The notes: generated by a model from the letters alone, not told the origin. Numbered from the stretch's first letter, positions 1 to 12,677 are shown. The stretch is 64,000 nucleotides of DNA from Boletus sp. NGJ (GCA_019096195.1 JAGTXK010000021.1:620001-684000); one strand, 5' to 3'. Program-made: numbers and translations.

Positions 1-225
1 CATGGTGACACATTACCAAGTAATCAACCTCCTAGTTGATTACTGGACTAGCTGGACTTGAGCAATTGGCTCCCTAGGCCCGAGTTTCCTAGATGTAGGG
101 TACCAACAGCTAGCTTTACATAGAGTCTCCTCTAGGTGAGGGATGTCTCTATGACCAATGGCAGAGTGTTGAACTTTGAAGATAGTGGTGCAGTCCTATC
201 TGGGCAGAACCCTCTCTCTTATTGT
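1..225 (-). repeat. Partial gypsy-family LTR, inverted
   Basis: The stretch reads as the reverse complement of the end of the roughly 0.9-kb gypsy LTR found five more times in this window: it shares the inverted block with the motif TTGATTACTGGACTAGCT and the downstream block around CTAGCTTTACATAGAG. It runs off the left edge of the window and similarity fades near position 225, so its true ends and any target duplication cannot be seen. It is strongly diverged, which suggests an old insertion. Confidence 0.7.
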
Positions 226-770
226 TTCTCTTATTTTTCTTGTCCAATCAATAATGGTATATTGCCCTCATAAATTATATTACTAGTGAAAGACTTAGAG
301 AGGTTTATTGTTTGACAATGGTGGGTTGTTCCAATTTGGCCTGTTCCAGCTGAGTTCAATTCACTAGATTAACCTTACCTCAGCCAGAATGCAAACTCTT
401 CCACCTATGCAATGACAATATATTAGGGGGGTTGGTGTTGTCTCCATAAATGACCATAACAATAAGACCTACACATAGAATGAAAGAAGACAATAATGCA
501 TGTGGTTGGTGATAAGAGTTAAGTAGGTTTAGGATATGATGTCATCTCTGTCTCTGTCAATAACTTGCTAATAATAAGATCAATCAAGTACTTAACATGA
601 ATGGGTGGTCAATATTACGAAAAAACCTACTTGCTTCTCTCCTCAGATTAGTATTCAGACATGAATCACAAATCTTCACTGGCTAAAGTCTCTTTGCCAT
701 TCTCTTGTTTATCTGTATGTGCCAGTTATGTCTTCTTCCAAGTACTCATTAGGCCTCAGCCACATAGATG
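226..770. other. No gene recognised
   Basis: This AT-rich stretch has stop codons in all frames at short intervals and very few CpG dinucleotides. A 91-codon open frame from 661 overlaps the tandem repeat that follows and shows no known domain. I see nothing here beyond decayed repeat sequence. Confidence 0.5.
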
Positions 771-1186
771 GGAGGCTCTCATGTTGGATCTCCTCCCTTC
801 TTCACAGAGCATATGCAAAAGAAAAGCACATTTGAGAGCTGAAGAGGAAGATCTGTCATTAGTTGCACCTCCAGCCAAAAGATTTCCATTTCTATTATCC
901 CCTTCATGTGTATATGCACACCATGCTTTCATCTGAAGATGCTCAGTATGATCATAGCTGTATAGATCTGGAGTGATTAAAACAGATCCCCCTTTTCTGA
1001 AGAGCATGCACGAAAGAAAGGCTGCACCTCCAGTCAAAAGAATTACTTTACCACTTCCATTATCCCCTTCATGCATACATACACACTATACTTCTTCCTA
1101 AACATGCTCACTTCAGTCACAGCCATGTAGATCTGATGCATTCAAAGGAGATCTCCCACTTTCTTCAAAGAGCATGTGCAAGAGCA
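771..1186. repeat. Degenerate tandem repeat, about 170-190 bp unit
   Basis: Two full units and one partial unit follow each other (about 771-965, 966-1134 and 1135-1186). Shared landmarks are TTCTGAAGAGCATG-like text near the start, GCACCTCCAG in the middle, ATTATCCCCTTCATG, and an ending near TAGATCT. The third unit stops where gypsy reverse-transcriptase sequence begins, so the repeat was there before the gypsy sequence joined it, or the junction is a later rearrangement. Units differ at many sites. Confidence 0.6.
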
Positions 1187-3550
1187 AGACTCATCAACGA
1201 GCATCTCAAAACTGGGAAGATATTCCCATCAAAATCTTCCCAGGCTGCCCCTTTCTTCTTCATACAGAAGAAAGATGGAAAGCTCCACCCCTGCCAAGAC
1301 TACCAATACCTCAACAGTTGTACAATCAAGAACACCTACCCCCTCCCCTTAATTTCCAATCTACTGGATAAATTAAAGGGATCGTTGATCTTCACCAAGT
1401 TCAACATGTGGTGGGGCTATAATAATGTATTGATCAAACCTGAAGATTGGTGGAAAGCAGCTTTCCTCACCCCATTCAGACTCTTCAAGTCAAACATGAT
1501 GTTTTTCAGAATGTGCAATTCTCTGGCAATGTTCCAGGCCTTTATGGATGATCTCTTTGGAGATTACATTGCAGAGGGATGGTTAGTGATCTATATGGAC
1601 AATCTGTTGATACACTCTTCAGATCAGGCAATCCATGACAAAAGGACACGGAAGGTCCTAGAATGCTTCCGACAGCATGAAATGTACCTCAAACTGGAGA
1701 AGTGTACCTTCTTAGTCGAAGAAGTTGAATATCTCAGAATGATCGTAGGGAAGGACAGTGTCCAAATGGACCCAGTCAAGCTCAATGCCATCAAACAATG
1801 GACCCCCCCAATGAATGTAAAGAATGTCTGGTCCTTCATTGGATTCTGCAACTTTTATTGGAAATTCATCCCCTCTTTCTCTGACATTGCACGTCCACTG
1901 TTGGACCTCACGAAACAGAAGATGCCATGGTCTTGGGAAGCATCTCAAGAAAAATCGTTCAGAACCCTTCAAGCCACATTCACAAGGAAACCTGTCCTAG
2001 CATTTCCCGATACATTGAAACCCTTCATCCTCATGACAAATGCTTCCCTCACTGCGTCAGGAGCAGTACTCATGCAAACCAACAATAATGGAAATGTCCA
2101 ACCATGTGGTTATCTCTCCCAGACTTTCTCTCCTGCTGAGAGAAATTACAACATCTATGACAGGGAACTATTGGCTGTCATACAAGGCCTAAAAGAATGG
2201 TGGCAATATCTCTTAGGATCACCCCACCCTATAATGGTGTTAACCGATCACAAGAACTTAACGTTCTTCAAGGAACCCCAACAACTATCCCGGTGGCAAG
2301 CACAATGGCTTTTGTTCCTCCAAGACTATGACATGGTCTACCAGGCTTTACCAGGAACCAAAATGGTTCCGGCTGACACCCTATCTCATTGCAATGAGGT
2401 GGATACTTCCAAGGACAATGAAGATGTTCAACTCCTTCCATCCAAAGCCTTTGATCATTAAGTATGAATGATCAACTTGGCACTAGCCAAGAAAATCAAA
2501 GGATCCTCCTCATCGGATCCTCTGATATTCTCTGCCCTGTAGCACATGGAGAAGGAAGAACCTCTCTTTGAATAGTCAAATGTGGAAGACTGGACCTTTG
2601 ACAATGGCAATCTGTATTTCAAAAACTGTATATATATTCCAGGCCTGGCCCAATAGGAATTGGTATCCTCTATCCATTCCTCTTTTGAAGGGGGACATGG
2701 TGGACACCTTTGAACTGCTGCCCTCTTGGCCAAAGACTACTAGTGGCCTGGACTCACCACATTCGTCCACAAATATGTTGCCAGCTGTGCCATCTGTCAA
2801 AGCAACAAGGTCCAGACACATCCAACAGTTCCCCTGGTCACTCCATTAGCCTTAGAAGGATGCCACCCTTTCCAGAATCTTTTGGTGGATCTAATCACTG
2901 ACCTGCCCCTGATGGAGGGCCTTCAATTCAGTCATGGTCATGGTCAACCATGGGCTTAGTAAGGGGGTAATTCTTGCCCCTTGCACAAAAATGGTAAATG
3001 TGGCTGGTATAGCCCACCTTTTCTTTGAAAAGGTCTTCCTACGGTATGGTTTACATGACAAACTGGTCTCTGATCGCAGTCCACAATTCACATCAGCCTT
3101 CACTTGGGAGCTTGCACAACTCTTGAACTATGACATTACTCTCTCCATAGCCTATCACTCACAAACAGATGGCAAAATGGAACAATATAACCAGGAACTA
3201 GAAACCTACTCTGTGATGGCCAACCACAGAGGTGGTTGGAACTACTACCAATGGTGGAGTTTGCTCATAACTCTGCAACTCACTCAGTCACCAGAAAATT
3301 GCCCTTCTCTCTGATCCTTGGATACAAACCAAGAGCATATTCCTCTATTGGAAAAACCTTCCTACTAGCTCTAAAGGAAAGACTCTCATTCCTAGAGGAA
3401 GCAAGATGAGAAGCAGAAGCTGCCCACAAACTCACACAAATATGAATAAAGGAGAGGGTTCACTCTTGCTTCAAACCATGGAAGCTCGGAGATAAGGTAT
3501 GGCTAGATGCCAAGAACCTGAAACTCCAAGTTCCATCCCGGAAGCTGTTC
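1187..3550 (+). pseudogene. Gypsy pol remnant: RT, RNase H, integrase
   Basis: The reverse-transcriptase part shows the fungal gypsy hallmarks FIQKKDGKLHPCQDY and the catalytic box in the form VIYMDNLLIHSS near 1,590-1,620. RNase H follows with DRELLAVIQGLKEWW and LTDHKNLTFF. The integrase part keeps KLVSDRSPQFTSAFT near 3,058. The region is a fossil with several breaks. Family assignment rests on these motifs and on close similarity to the copy at 34.7-37.2 kb. Confidence 0.88.
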
Positions 3551-3734
3551 CCAAAACATACTAGACCATTTGAAATTACTCAAGTGGTATTCTCTGTGGC
3601 GTTTCAACTTAAGTTGCCGAAATAGTGGAAGATCCATGATGTGTTCCATGCATCCCTACTTTCCCATATCAGGAAACTATGGAACATGGTCCAAATTTCA
3701 CTCAACCACCACCGGAACTTGTCAGAACAGAAGA

Positions 3735-3891
3735 GGAGTATGAAGTGGACAGCATCATAAACCATTGGGGAAAACTGGGAAGAAGGCAATACCTAACCCA
3801 CTGGAAAGGGTATTCCGCTGCAGAACAAACCTGGGAACCAGAGGCCAACTTGGGAAATGCCAAGAAGATACTCTCAGAGTATAAAACTTGA
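3735..3891 (+). other. Chromodomain at the end of the gypsy pol
   Basis: The segment reads YEVDSIINHWGKLGRRQYLT followed by WKGYSAAEQTWEPEANLG, which is the aromatic-cage chromodomain pattern (Y near the start, W-K-G-Y and T-W-E-P). In chromoviruses this C-terminal module recognises modified histones and steers integration. The same module sits at 37,340-37,490 in the other copy. Confidence 0.85.
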
Positions 3892-3904
3892 CAGAAACTC
3901 TGAA

Positions 3905-5180
3905 AGAGATCAATGCCCCAGGACAACACCTCCCTGTTCATACTCCTAGCCTGTGTATCTGCCGCCCTTACCCAAGCTTGCCTTTAGAAACAGTATCCTG
4001 ACCTTAATATTCCCCAGCACATCAACACCCACTCTTACTTCTGCTGAATCAACTACTGCTCATACCACACCAACTGGTAGATGGCAATTGCCCCTCTCTC
4101 TGTATGCCTTAACTGACTCTCCCCCATCCACCGTTGAAACCTCTATGCGTCCATGCTCGATGACCCCATTGCAATCAGAACCCTCCAATCCATCCCCTTC
4201 TTCTCTTGTGACAATTCCCTTGTTCAACTTATTGCTCTTTACAGATCCTATTCCTCACTTCAATCCATTCTCACTGGGGCTGCCAGAAGCTCAACAAGTT
4301 CCCATGTCTTTAATGTCCAGCAGACCACCAAAGAAGAGAGGGCAACGGAAAGCATCGTTGAAATTCACAAACTTATTCTCGACCTTCTTTTCATTGAGGG
4401 ATTCAACTATTTCCTTGCCCTTCTGCCCGTCAACATCCGTGATCGCCTCCTCCATGCCACCCTCCTCTCCCTCTCGGCAGAGGAAAGTCACCTTTTCTTT
4501 GCCCCCTTGTTGATCACCATGCCCTCCTACCCCATTCCATCTCGACGAGTTCCTTCCGTTGCAGAGCAACCCCTGGAGAATGTCAACAGAGTCAGAGGCG
4601 TTAACGGAGTTGATAGAAACTCTCCAGAAACACAGAGAGCCCAGTCCTCCAATGACACCATTATCACCTCCCCTTCCTCCATGACCTCCAACCCCTCCTT
4701 CCAAAGAACCACCGCAGTACCAATCCTCCCAGTTTCTTTCCTGTCAGATCAGGACTCTCCGTCAGCAAGGAGCCCTGGTGTTCTCAGCCAGTCTCCCCTC
4801 TCACCCCAACAACAGAGGTCTTTTCAACACACTGGGGGACACAACAATGAGGAGCCCTCCTCCTTCCTCTGTTCCCATTCCTAGGGCTGCCACAGATGCC
4901 TCTCCTACCATAATCCCCATCCCCTGCCCAGCACCCAACTGGCTCATCATCATCGAACTCCCATCTCCAGCCTCCACTGTTTTGAATGTGGACATCAAGC
5001 TCACCTTCAGCCCGCTTGCCCCCACTACCAGTGCCCCTACTATTGGATGGTTGCCCCCAACCATCCACAGTATGCTTGCCCACGAAGGACTTGCACCTAC
5101 TGCAGAGGACAAGGATATGGTTACCAGACCTGTCCCAGCCAGGTAGTCTTCAACGACTCCTGGAACTGAGGGGGACAGAA
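3905..5180 (+). other. Extra 3' region of the gypsy element with zinc knuckles
   Basis: Between chromodomain and 3' LTR lies about 1.3 kb that has no counterpart in a standard gypsy pol. It contains a proline- and serine-rich stretch and, near its end, remnants of CCHC-like zinc knuckles (about 4,980-5,140). The same region is present and better preserved at 37,505-38,841. It is a fossil with several breaks here. I do not recognise a family for it. Confidence 0.7.
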
Positions 5181-5223
5181 GTTCTTGAGATGGAACTTCA
5201 AAGCTACTGTACGAAGAGGGTAA

Positions 5224-7080
5224 TGTTACAGCTATGGAAGGGGATACATCTTTTTCTCTTCCCTCATGTCCTCTCAGACTCTGGGATGACCTCTTCTTTG
5301 ATGCCTCCAACTACTGGGAATTCCCCTGGAATTCCGCCACAATACTCACACAAGCATCACCCCATCCAGAATTCCCCTTCTAAGCAATGCACCACTATGG
5401 CTGTGGCACAGCCTACTTTATTTCACTTTACATGCATTTCACCTCTGATCTGATCATAGACATTGCCTCCTTGGCTGTATTCTCTCGCACACAGCCCAGT
5501 ATTCCACTTTTCTCATTTGACTGATGATATGATCCCCTATGGTAATATTCCAGTATTACCATATATGATACAAAGCCTGCCCTGAATTGGGAAGGCCTAT
5601 ATGTATATGGGCATCTGCCCTTCATATAAGCCTAACTGAAAGGAACTTGCAACGAACAGAAGAAAGAAACCTAAACCCAATATCTGAAGCATTGCTAATC
5701 AAAGCAATATGTGACAGAGAGAAGGGCAATTTCAAGGCTAGGCGAAACAGGGTACTCTACCGGCTACTTATATACTACCGATAGCGGCGCACGGACCGTG
5801 CTATGCTATGACGTCATAGGGTACTGGGTATGATATCACAGGAACGATGAAATGTTAGTGTCCAATGGCAAAAGAGAGAAACGATGGAATAAGATGCGTG
5901 TGGTATACGCATGTAAGTGAAAGGTAGTCCAGAATGCTCTAGGCGTGGCTACGTGTGATATATCTAGAGGGGTTCTAATAGATAGGAATGGAAGTGAGAG
6001 GGGAAATGGAAGGGTGATGTGTAAAGCATCGCATAGGGTGATTGTTGGATCGGGTATCGAGACGAGATCGTATCGGGTAATAGATCGGGTCTTGTCTAGG
6101 TCTTGTGATCTGGTGTTCGTCTGATCAGTACTTGGGTTAATCTAGCGTGGGCTTGATTAGTACTTGTGTAGTGTACCAAGCTCTGCGTCAGGTACTGTCT
6201 ATGGGTGTCGTGCATGTAACGAGCATATACGTGATAAGGGGTTCTTGTCATCGTACGGCGTTATGTCACGTGGTGTGGCTACCGAGTGCTGCATCAGGTA
6301 GATCCACGAGGGGTGGCGTAGTTTATAGGTATGCGGGCCTGTGCTTGTGGCTGTGAGGCTGGGGGTTTAGCCGTGAGGCTACTTGGTGTCGTAGTGTAGG
6401 GGATACGATGAGGGTATGACTAATGAAAGCATACATAGGTGTATGCGGTTGTGTGGTGTATTGTATGAGGGAGGATATGATGAGTGACTACTCTAGGTGT
6501 ATGCGTGGTGAGGCTAGGATGGAGTTTGGTGGTGGTAGGCGAGTGTATCGTCTGTAGGTAGTGTGAAAGTGTAGGTAGGGGTGCTAATAAATAGGTGGTA
6601 TAATCTGTGATCGTTTCACTAACCTAGATCTACAAAACTTCCCATATAATCTACCAAGCTCTTGGTTCCACTTCACTTCAGAAGCCTGCGCTCACTCTGA
6701 AGGTGATCACCATAGTGCTCATGATTGTCCTTCTCATCACCTCGCACCTGTGTGGCCTTGTTATTATCTGATCGTGTACCTAGCCAACACCAACACAGAC
6801 AGAGGTCTGCCCGTCTAAGCCCAGGACTCCACCACCAGCCACCATATATGATAGGTTGTGCCTCCACCGGACTGTGCCACCATTGTCAAAGTCCAAGACT
6901 CCACCATTGATCGTAGAGTAGGCTCCAACCTCAAAGGAGGCTCTACATAGAAGCTAGCTGTTGGTCCCCATCTGAGGAACTCGGGCCTCAGTAGGTATTT
7001 TCTCCTCAAGTCCAGCTAGTCCAGTAATCAACCAGGTGGTTGATTACTCAGGAACATGTCACTTGTTACCTGGCATAACA
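5224..7080 (+). repeat. Gypsy 3' LTR, split by a nested element
   Basis: The LTR starts TGTTACAG just after a purine-rich tract (GAAGAGGGTAA) and ends CATAACA at 7,080. Its two parts are 5,224-5,636 and 6,619-7,080. Between them lies a 982-bp solo LTR of another family. Removing it and one copy of the CTAAC duplication restores continuous similarity to the other LTRs, net about 870 bp. Confidence 0.88.
5637..6618 (-). repeat. 982-bp solo LTR (family B), nested in gypsy LTR
   Basis: The sequence starts TGAAAGGA and ends CGTTTCA, so the TG..CA ends carry a short inverted repeat TGAAA/TTTCA. It is flanked by the exact 5-bp duplication CTAAC at 5,632-5,636 and 6,619-6,623. A nearly full-length relative lies in the opposite orientation at 10,448-11,428. 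A TATATAAG box is on the minus strand near 5,768, which sets the orientation. Unlike its surroundings it is rich in CpG, so it is probably younger or was spared methylation. No internal coding part is seen, so solo LTR is the best call; a small non-autonomous element is possible. Confidence 0.85.
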
Positions 7081-7240
7081 GGACTTGTCTGGTATATACA
7101 GGCCCAAGTGAGCTCAGATGACCTGCCTTGTCAGATATATATGAGTCTGAATGGGGTGAGCAAGGCCAGACTTATCAGGTACATACAGACCTGAGTGAGC
7201 TCGGGGTGTGGGATATGTACAAGTTCCAAAGGTGATGTGG
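7081..7240 (-). repeat. Short array of CAGGCC(T/C)GTACATA-type repeat, inverted
   Basis: Three or so degenerate units with the phrases GGTATATACAGGCCCAAGTGAG, TATATGAGTCTGAATGGGGTGAG and GGTACATACAGACCTGAGTGAG occur about 50-60 bp apart. They are the reverse-strand form of the array at 30,130-30,710. The repeat abuts the end of the gypsy LTR at 7,080. Confidence 0.55.
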
Positions 7241-10200
7241 CTTACAATACCGTCTTGGAGCACTTATGAATGTACCCATCTGACACTTACTCAATATTTA
7301 TTCAAATGGTTATCTTATCTTATTGGTAATATGTAATCCAATCAGAAGTATTCAGCCTTAAGAAACCTAACTTCCAGGCAAAAAATATACTACAACATCA
7401 CAATATATATGCTATGGCATTATTTGAATTGCTGGTCAATAAACTCTAGCACATATAAAAGCATTAGCTGTGCTTTCAAGAGTTACATCACACACTGAAA
7501 TGCATCCATAAATGTTTTCCTGGCCAATTGGATGGCCGGATCAATCAGCAGATGCTCCAATGCTGGTTGCCCAAGCCACTTCCAACGTCCCAATACCACT
7601 TGAATTGCTCCACCACTAGCAAACACTTTTGATATTGTCAGAGCTCAGCTACAAGGTTCAATCAAAGGACTTACCAAAGTCAGAAACACCCTTGACATTC
7701 ACCCCATCATATGCCGCCTATCCCACTTGGCATTATCTCGGGCCTGTACTTTGCAAAACGCATCAGTTTTAAAACTTACAATGAAATGAATACACCTACA
7801 AGTTTCGTCTATAGCTTTCCACAGCATTTTTTGCCTCACCTGTCAGTTGGCACATTAGATCTCCAAGTTGTCCCGCTCATTCTGAGCTTCCTCGGCTAAT
7901 GCACACCCCCTCCCACCCAGGTTTGCTAGCTCATTTGGCACAAACAGTGGTGGCATTGGAACTTGAATTACTGCATTCCCACAGAGCTGGAATAGTGGTG
8001 GTGTTGGAATCCTACTAAATGGGACTGGGTGCAACAAATTGGCATGTGGGATCATAGGATTTGGCCAGAATGATGGGGGGTCAGTACACACATTAGCTGA
8101 TTTCCAGGAGAGGCAATGTCTTGCAGGGCAAATGGAGATGGCATTGGGATGCATATACCTATGAATGAACATTGTTGAAATGGCAGAGGTGTCAGTATGC
8201 ACATGCTGATGGAGTTGGGGTTGGGGTTGCATAGGGGGGAGCTAGGGCCAGCCTCGTTGTGCATGTCTATTAAGAATATCAACAAATATCACTTGTGAGA
8301 GGAGATGGCTTACCAAAGTCTCTAGCCTCAGGCATGTGGTCAGGTTCACTTTCAGATGATATCAAATGTTCCCCCATGACACTGGATTCACCAGCTGAAA
8401 ACCACATTATTGTGAGAATATAGGTGATAAAGTGAGTCTGATGCCTGAGAGTGTGAATCAAACTTGTTTTTGCATGTCATGTTTTCATATGAGAGGGCAA
8501 CTGGCTTTCACTAGTTGGTGTGGTTGATGTGGCACATAACCAACCTGCTTATAACATGGGAAAGTTGCACAATCAGGGTGGAGCCAAAGATTCGGCTAAT
8601 GCCAACACCATTTCAGTAAAAACAATCTACCACCAATCTCTTCTACCTCACTTCTTCCCCCCTCCAGTCTGATTCATCACCATGGTTTCAATTGTCCAGT
8701 CCATTGTCAACAACTCCATCACCACCATCACAGAAATCCTTCAGATGAAGCTGCTGGGACCTACAAATGGGAAGGATACTCGGGTGCAAGCATGGCATGA
8801 TGTGATCATTGCGATCAATGCTCAGTTGGTATGTTACAATGCTGCTCGTATTTTAACTTGTCTCACATGTCCATTTCCTACAATACAATTCAGTCTGTGG
8901 CTGAAACTGCCAACAATATTTACCGTAAGTGGTATGTTTAAGGGGTCTACTTGTGCTATTCTCAGATAAACACATCCCACCTGACTTCATGTTTCTGATG
9001 ATCTGAGCCATCTGGGGTCCAGGGAGGCCAGGCAATTTTTGGAGTTTATTAGAGACCAACAGAGGAGTTCACCTGAGAGTATATTCATATTCAAATGCTA
9101 GCTGGATGGTTAGGACAAATTTCAGGATCCAGTGGATGGCAGCAAGGCTGAATATCAGCCCAAACAACCTTCAGACAAGGATCTGTAGATTCCTGAAAAG
9201 AGTTGATCTTTCTGAAAGACAGCTCAGGCAAATCAGGTTGTTACTTATGAGATTCATGAGGTTGGAGCCAACTCAGACATTGAAGATGTTGTGCCATTGC
9301 CTTCAGATTAGATGAAGGGGAAGCAAAAGGAAGTGAGGAGTCCAACTTCTTTATCTAAGCACCTATCCACAGAGAGTGATGAAGATGAAGATTGTGGTGC
9401 AGCTCCAGAGCTGATAAAGCCAGTCAAGATCAGGCCCTCAAGGAATGGTAAGCATTATGATACCCAATCACTTCCAGTTTGACCGCCACATACAGCCAAG
9501 AGGATGGCTGGTGGCAATCTTCCTCCCAGAAAATAGACCATAAAATTGCAAAGGTCTACCAGCAATGCAAACCCACATTTAAAAATTGGGCTGCTGAGAG
9601 GTGGTGAGCAGCTTTGTTATCTATTCCAGCATTTACATATATTGACCACAATGTGAGTAGTTCAACCAAAGCCAAGATTGATATTGAAGTGGGCAGCTGT
9701 CATCAGCAAGACTGGTGAGTGACCATTCCCAAATTTATGAATGCCAGTGGTTCCTCAGTTCATCCCTCAGAACAACCCAGAAAGAGACTAAAGCCAGGCC
9801 TGAGCATCCTTCAGATAAAGCCAACCCATTCAAGAGACTGAGATTCCAGACTCAAAAGTCAAAGTCCTTGGCTGATACTAACAATCCTGAGAATGGTATG
9901 TGGATGCTGTGGTGTCACTCCTAGATGTAATATAGTAATGATATAGATGTCATGATGCTGCATTAATTAGCCAGACCATGAAAGCCACCCCAACCACCTG
10001 ATGCCAACATGTTGACCCCAACAAACCACATCATTCAGAAACAAAAAGACTGACTCAGGAAGCACCATTACATTGGCCAAAGTATACATGTCAACCTGCC
10101 TGTTTGATTTATGAAGTTAGTTTATTTTGTGTGCTGAAATTTAGTAATATGAAAAATGTACATGGAGATGCCAATGGACATGCAAAAAAGGAACATCTAC

Positions 10201-10447
10201 CTGGACATGTTGGAACCCTGTTTGGTGAATTTCTCCACACCCTCCATCACTTGCTTGCTCTTCCCTTGAGCACAGAGTACCAACCATTCCTGAGCCTGAT
10301 GTTGCTGGTGGGTCTTCAACTGTGTTTACCACCGAGTCATGACATCCTGTTAAAACTGCTAGCTATTCCAGGACCAATGAACATCTAATAATGTACCCGG
10401 CTGCAAGAAATGGGCTGGGCAGATTTGCAGCAGCAGTAACTGGGGGT
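7241..10447. other. Decayed non-coding stretch, no gene recognised
   Basis: About 3.2 kb, poor in CpG and with stops in every frame. A 95-codon frame at 8,682-8,969 (+) begins MVSIVQSIVNNSITTITEIL and is followed by discontinuous similar-composition text to about 9,900, including an acidic serine-rich part near 9,340-9,440 (KHLSTESDEDEDCGA). This may be the relic of a transposon or host gene, but I cannot name it. Nothing else is supported here. Confidence 0.4.
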
Positions 10448-11428
10448 TGAAACGATCACCGTCAATACCCATTATCTATTAGCACCCCACTACACTCTCA
10501 CACTACCTACAGACGATACACTCACCTACTTTCACCAAACTCCACCGTAGCCTAACCCCGCATACACCTAGAGTAGTTACTCGTCGTACCTCCCCTATAC
10601 GATACACCATACCATCAACTACACCTACATACATTTTTATTAGCAGTACCCTCGTCGTACCTGTTACACTACAACACCAAGTAGCCTTACAGCTAACCCT
10701 GGTGTTCATCGCCACAAGCACAGGCCCGCATGCCTCTAAACTGCCACACCCTGTGGACATACCTGACACAGTGCTCAGTATCCACACAAGACCCGTAGAC
10801 CGTACCTGACGCAGTGCTCGGTACACTACACAAGTACTAATCAGGAGCTCACCTCCAGATCCTCGAATCCCCTGCTCGATCCTCGATCCCCAGTTCACAC
10901 CGAAGATCATCCCTCGTACCACCAAGTACTAATCAAGCCCACGCTAGATTAACCCTTAGACATAGACAAGACCCAATCTATCACCCAATACGATCTCATC
11001 TCGATACCAGATCCAACAATCACCATATGTAATGCCTTACATAATACATTCTATTTTCCCTTTCATCTCTCATCTCCATCTCTATCTATTAGTCCCCCTT
11101 AGATATATCACATGTAGCCACGTCTAGAACACTCTGGACTACATTTCACTTACATGCATATACCACACGCATCTCATTCCACTGTTTCCCCCCTTTCACC
11201 ATTGGACACTAACATTTCCTCATTTCTGTGATGTCATACCCAGTACCCATGACATCATAGCATAGCACGGTCTGTGTGCCACTATTGGTAGTATATAAGT
11301 AGCCAGTAGAGTACCATGTTTCACTTAGCCTTGAAATTGCCTTTCTCTCTGTCGCATATTGCTTCAACTAGCAACGCTTCAGATATTAGATCTAGGTTCT
11401 TTCTTTCGTCCATTGCAAGTTCCTTTCA
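10448..11428 (+). repeat. 981-bp solo LTR (family B)
   Basis: The element begins TGAAACGATC and ends CTTTCA and is flanked by the exact 5-bp duplication GGGGT (10,443-10,447 and 11,429-11,433). It is the inverted counterpart of 5,637-6,618. A TATATAA box at about 11,292-11,298 lies roughly 130 bp before the 3' end, placing a likely transcription start inside the LTR and giving plus orientation. It is rich in CpG compared with the sequence on either side. No internal retroelement genes are adjacent, so it is a solo LTR left by recombination. Confidence 0.88.
11292..11298 (+). promoter_or_regulatory. TATA box in family-B LTR
   Basis: TATATAA within GTAGTATATAAGTAGCC. The same box occurs on the minus strand at about 5,768-5,775 in the other copy. 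Being conserved in both copies and about 130 bp from the LTR end, it is the likely core promoter of this family. Confidence 0.6.
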
Positions 11429-12677
11429 GGGGTGTGGTTGAAACGGTCATAAAGATCCTGCTTGAACCTAAGTATGTTGTAGGAATTGTGTGGGTGCCAG
11501 GTAAGGCAACAATTCTTTAATCTGAGGATCCAAAGATGGGAGGTGGAGCTGCCCAGCTGAAGGAAATGCCCAGAGATAGGGCAGCAGGTGTGGTGTCGAC
11601 TTTAGGATGTGAGCTTGGCTTAGGTAATGATGCCACCATATTGGGCACTTGCACTGGCATGGATCCTGGGGTGGGCAATATGCTGCTGCTGCAGCTGACC
11701 ACTGCAGATCCTGGGTCCATCTGTTTTACTTGCAGGTCAAGAGGGGAGGGTGGTGTGTTTCTGCTTGGCTAGAGAGAAGGGGAGCCTGAATTCAACTGGT
11801 AGGAGGAATGGTCAAAGGGGAATCACACTTGAGGGGATTGGGAACAAACCTTCTTGGTAGAAACCCCAGTCTGTTTGTGCAAATCCTTCAACAACACAAG
11901 CCAAAGTCAACAGGCCTTCCTCCATGTTTTCAAGCCTTTTCATCATTCATATGTGACTTGCTGTTAAGTCATTATATGCCTTGAGAAGCACCTTGTATGT
12001 CTGAGGAACACCTGAAGGTGTTTGGGAAGATGTGTCTGAAACCTCATTACTGCATGCTGGCTTGCTGATTTTTGGGATCACAACCAAATTGAGGACTATG
12101 CATTGCAGGGTCAGATGATCAGAGGAATCTGAAATGTGTATGATGGAACGTATAGAGGGAATGCTTCTTTGGCTTTGTTTTGCCTGGCTCAAGTTGCTTC
12201 ACCTTCTTGTTGGGAGGACTGATATTCACACTTGGTCCTGACTGAGGAAGCTGGGGCCCAGCACCTGTTGCCTGAGTTGCTTGGGGTTTAGACTTCATGG
12301 GGAATGTGACTGTGGCAGTGTGGGATGGTGAGGAGTTCTGTGAGTGTTGATGAGATGAGGTTGCACAAGGAGTGTGTGCTCTTGATTGGGAATGCCCTCT
12401 CTGTTTCTCTCTGACATTAGAAGAGGGGCAACCCAACATTGCCTATGCTGGGAAAGGACACTACCTGGGTACAGATCATTAGTGCTTCCTCACCAACAAG
12501 CACCAAACCTTCTAGGCTCCACACTCCTTGCATATGCATCCCAGATTTGGTGTGCAGCTCATGCTGCATCACTTGCATATATCACATGCCACCTGGGGAG
12601 CTGCATCTGAGGACTCCTGGTCTTGCAAAATCTGTAACTCTCATTAGCTGTTCTCATGCAACTCTAAGGCTGCTGGG
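11429..12677 (-). other. Decayed coding-like stretch, unknown
   Basis: On the minus strand two open frames follow each other (12,439-12,119 and 12,192-11,947). They are serine-, proline- and lysine-rich (for example SHQHSQNSSPSHTATVTF) and have no domain I know. The composition resembles the low-complexity part of a regulatory protein or a transposon accessory protein. Given the surroundings it is most likely a relic. The rest of the stretch shows nothing. Confidence 0.35.

Larger units (their letters stand above)
1187..7080 (+). mobile_element. Ty3/gypsy chromovirus, 5'-truncated fossil
   Basis: This copy lacks its 5' LTR, gag and protease and begins inside the reverse transcriptase. It then carries RNase H (to about 2,450), integrase (about 2,640-3,550), a chromodomain (about 3,735-3,890), an extra 3' region with zinc knuckles (about 3,905-5,180), and a 3' LTR from 5,224 to 7,080. 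Order and similarity match the two-LTR copy at 31,500-39,789. The LTR is itself split by another element at 5,637-6,618. The copy is broken at several places and is clearly the older of the two, with most CpG sites lost. Confidence 0.9.

Noticed and set aside
4153-5453. Several long overlapping frames on both strands that might be host genes
   Set aside because: They belong to the extra 3' region of the gypsy copy, as shown by the parallel at 37.5-38.9 kb.
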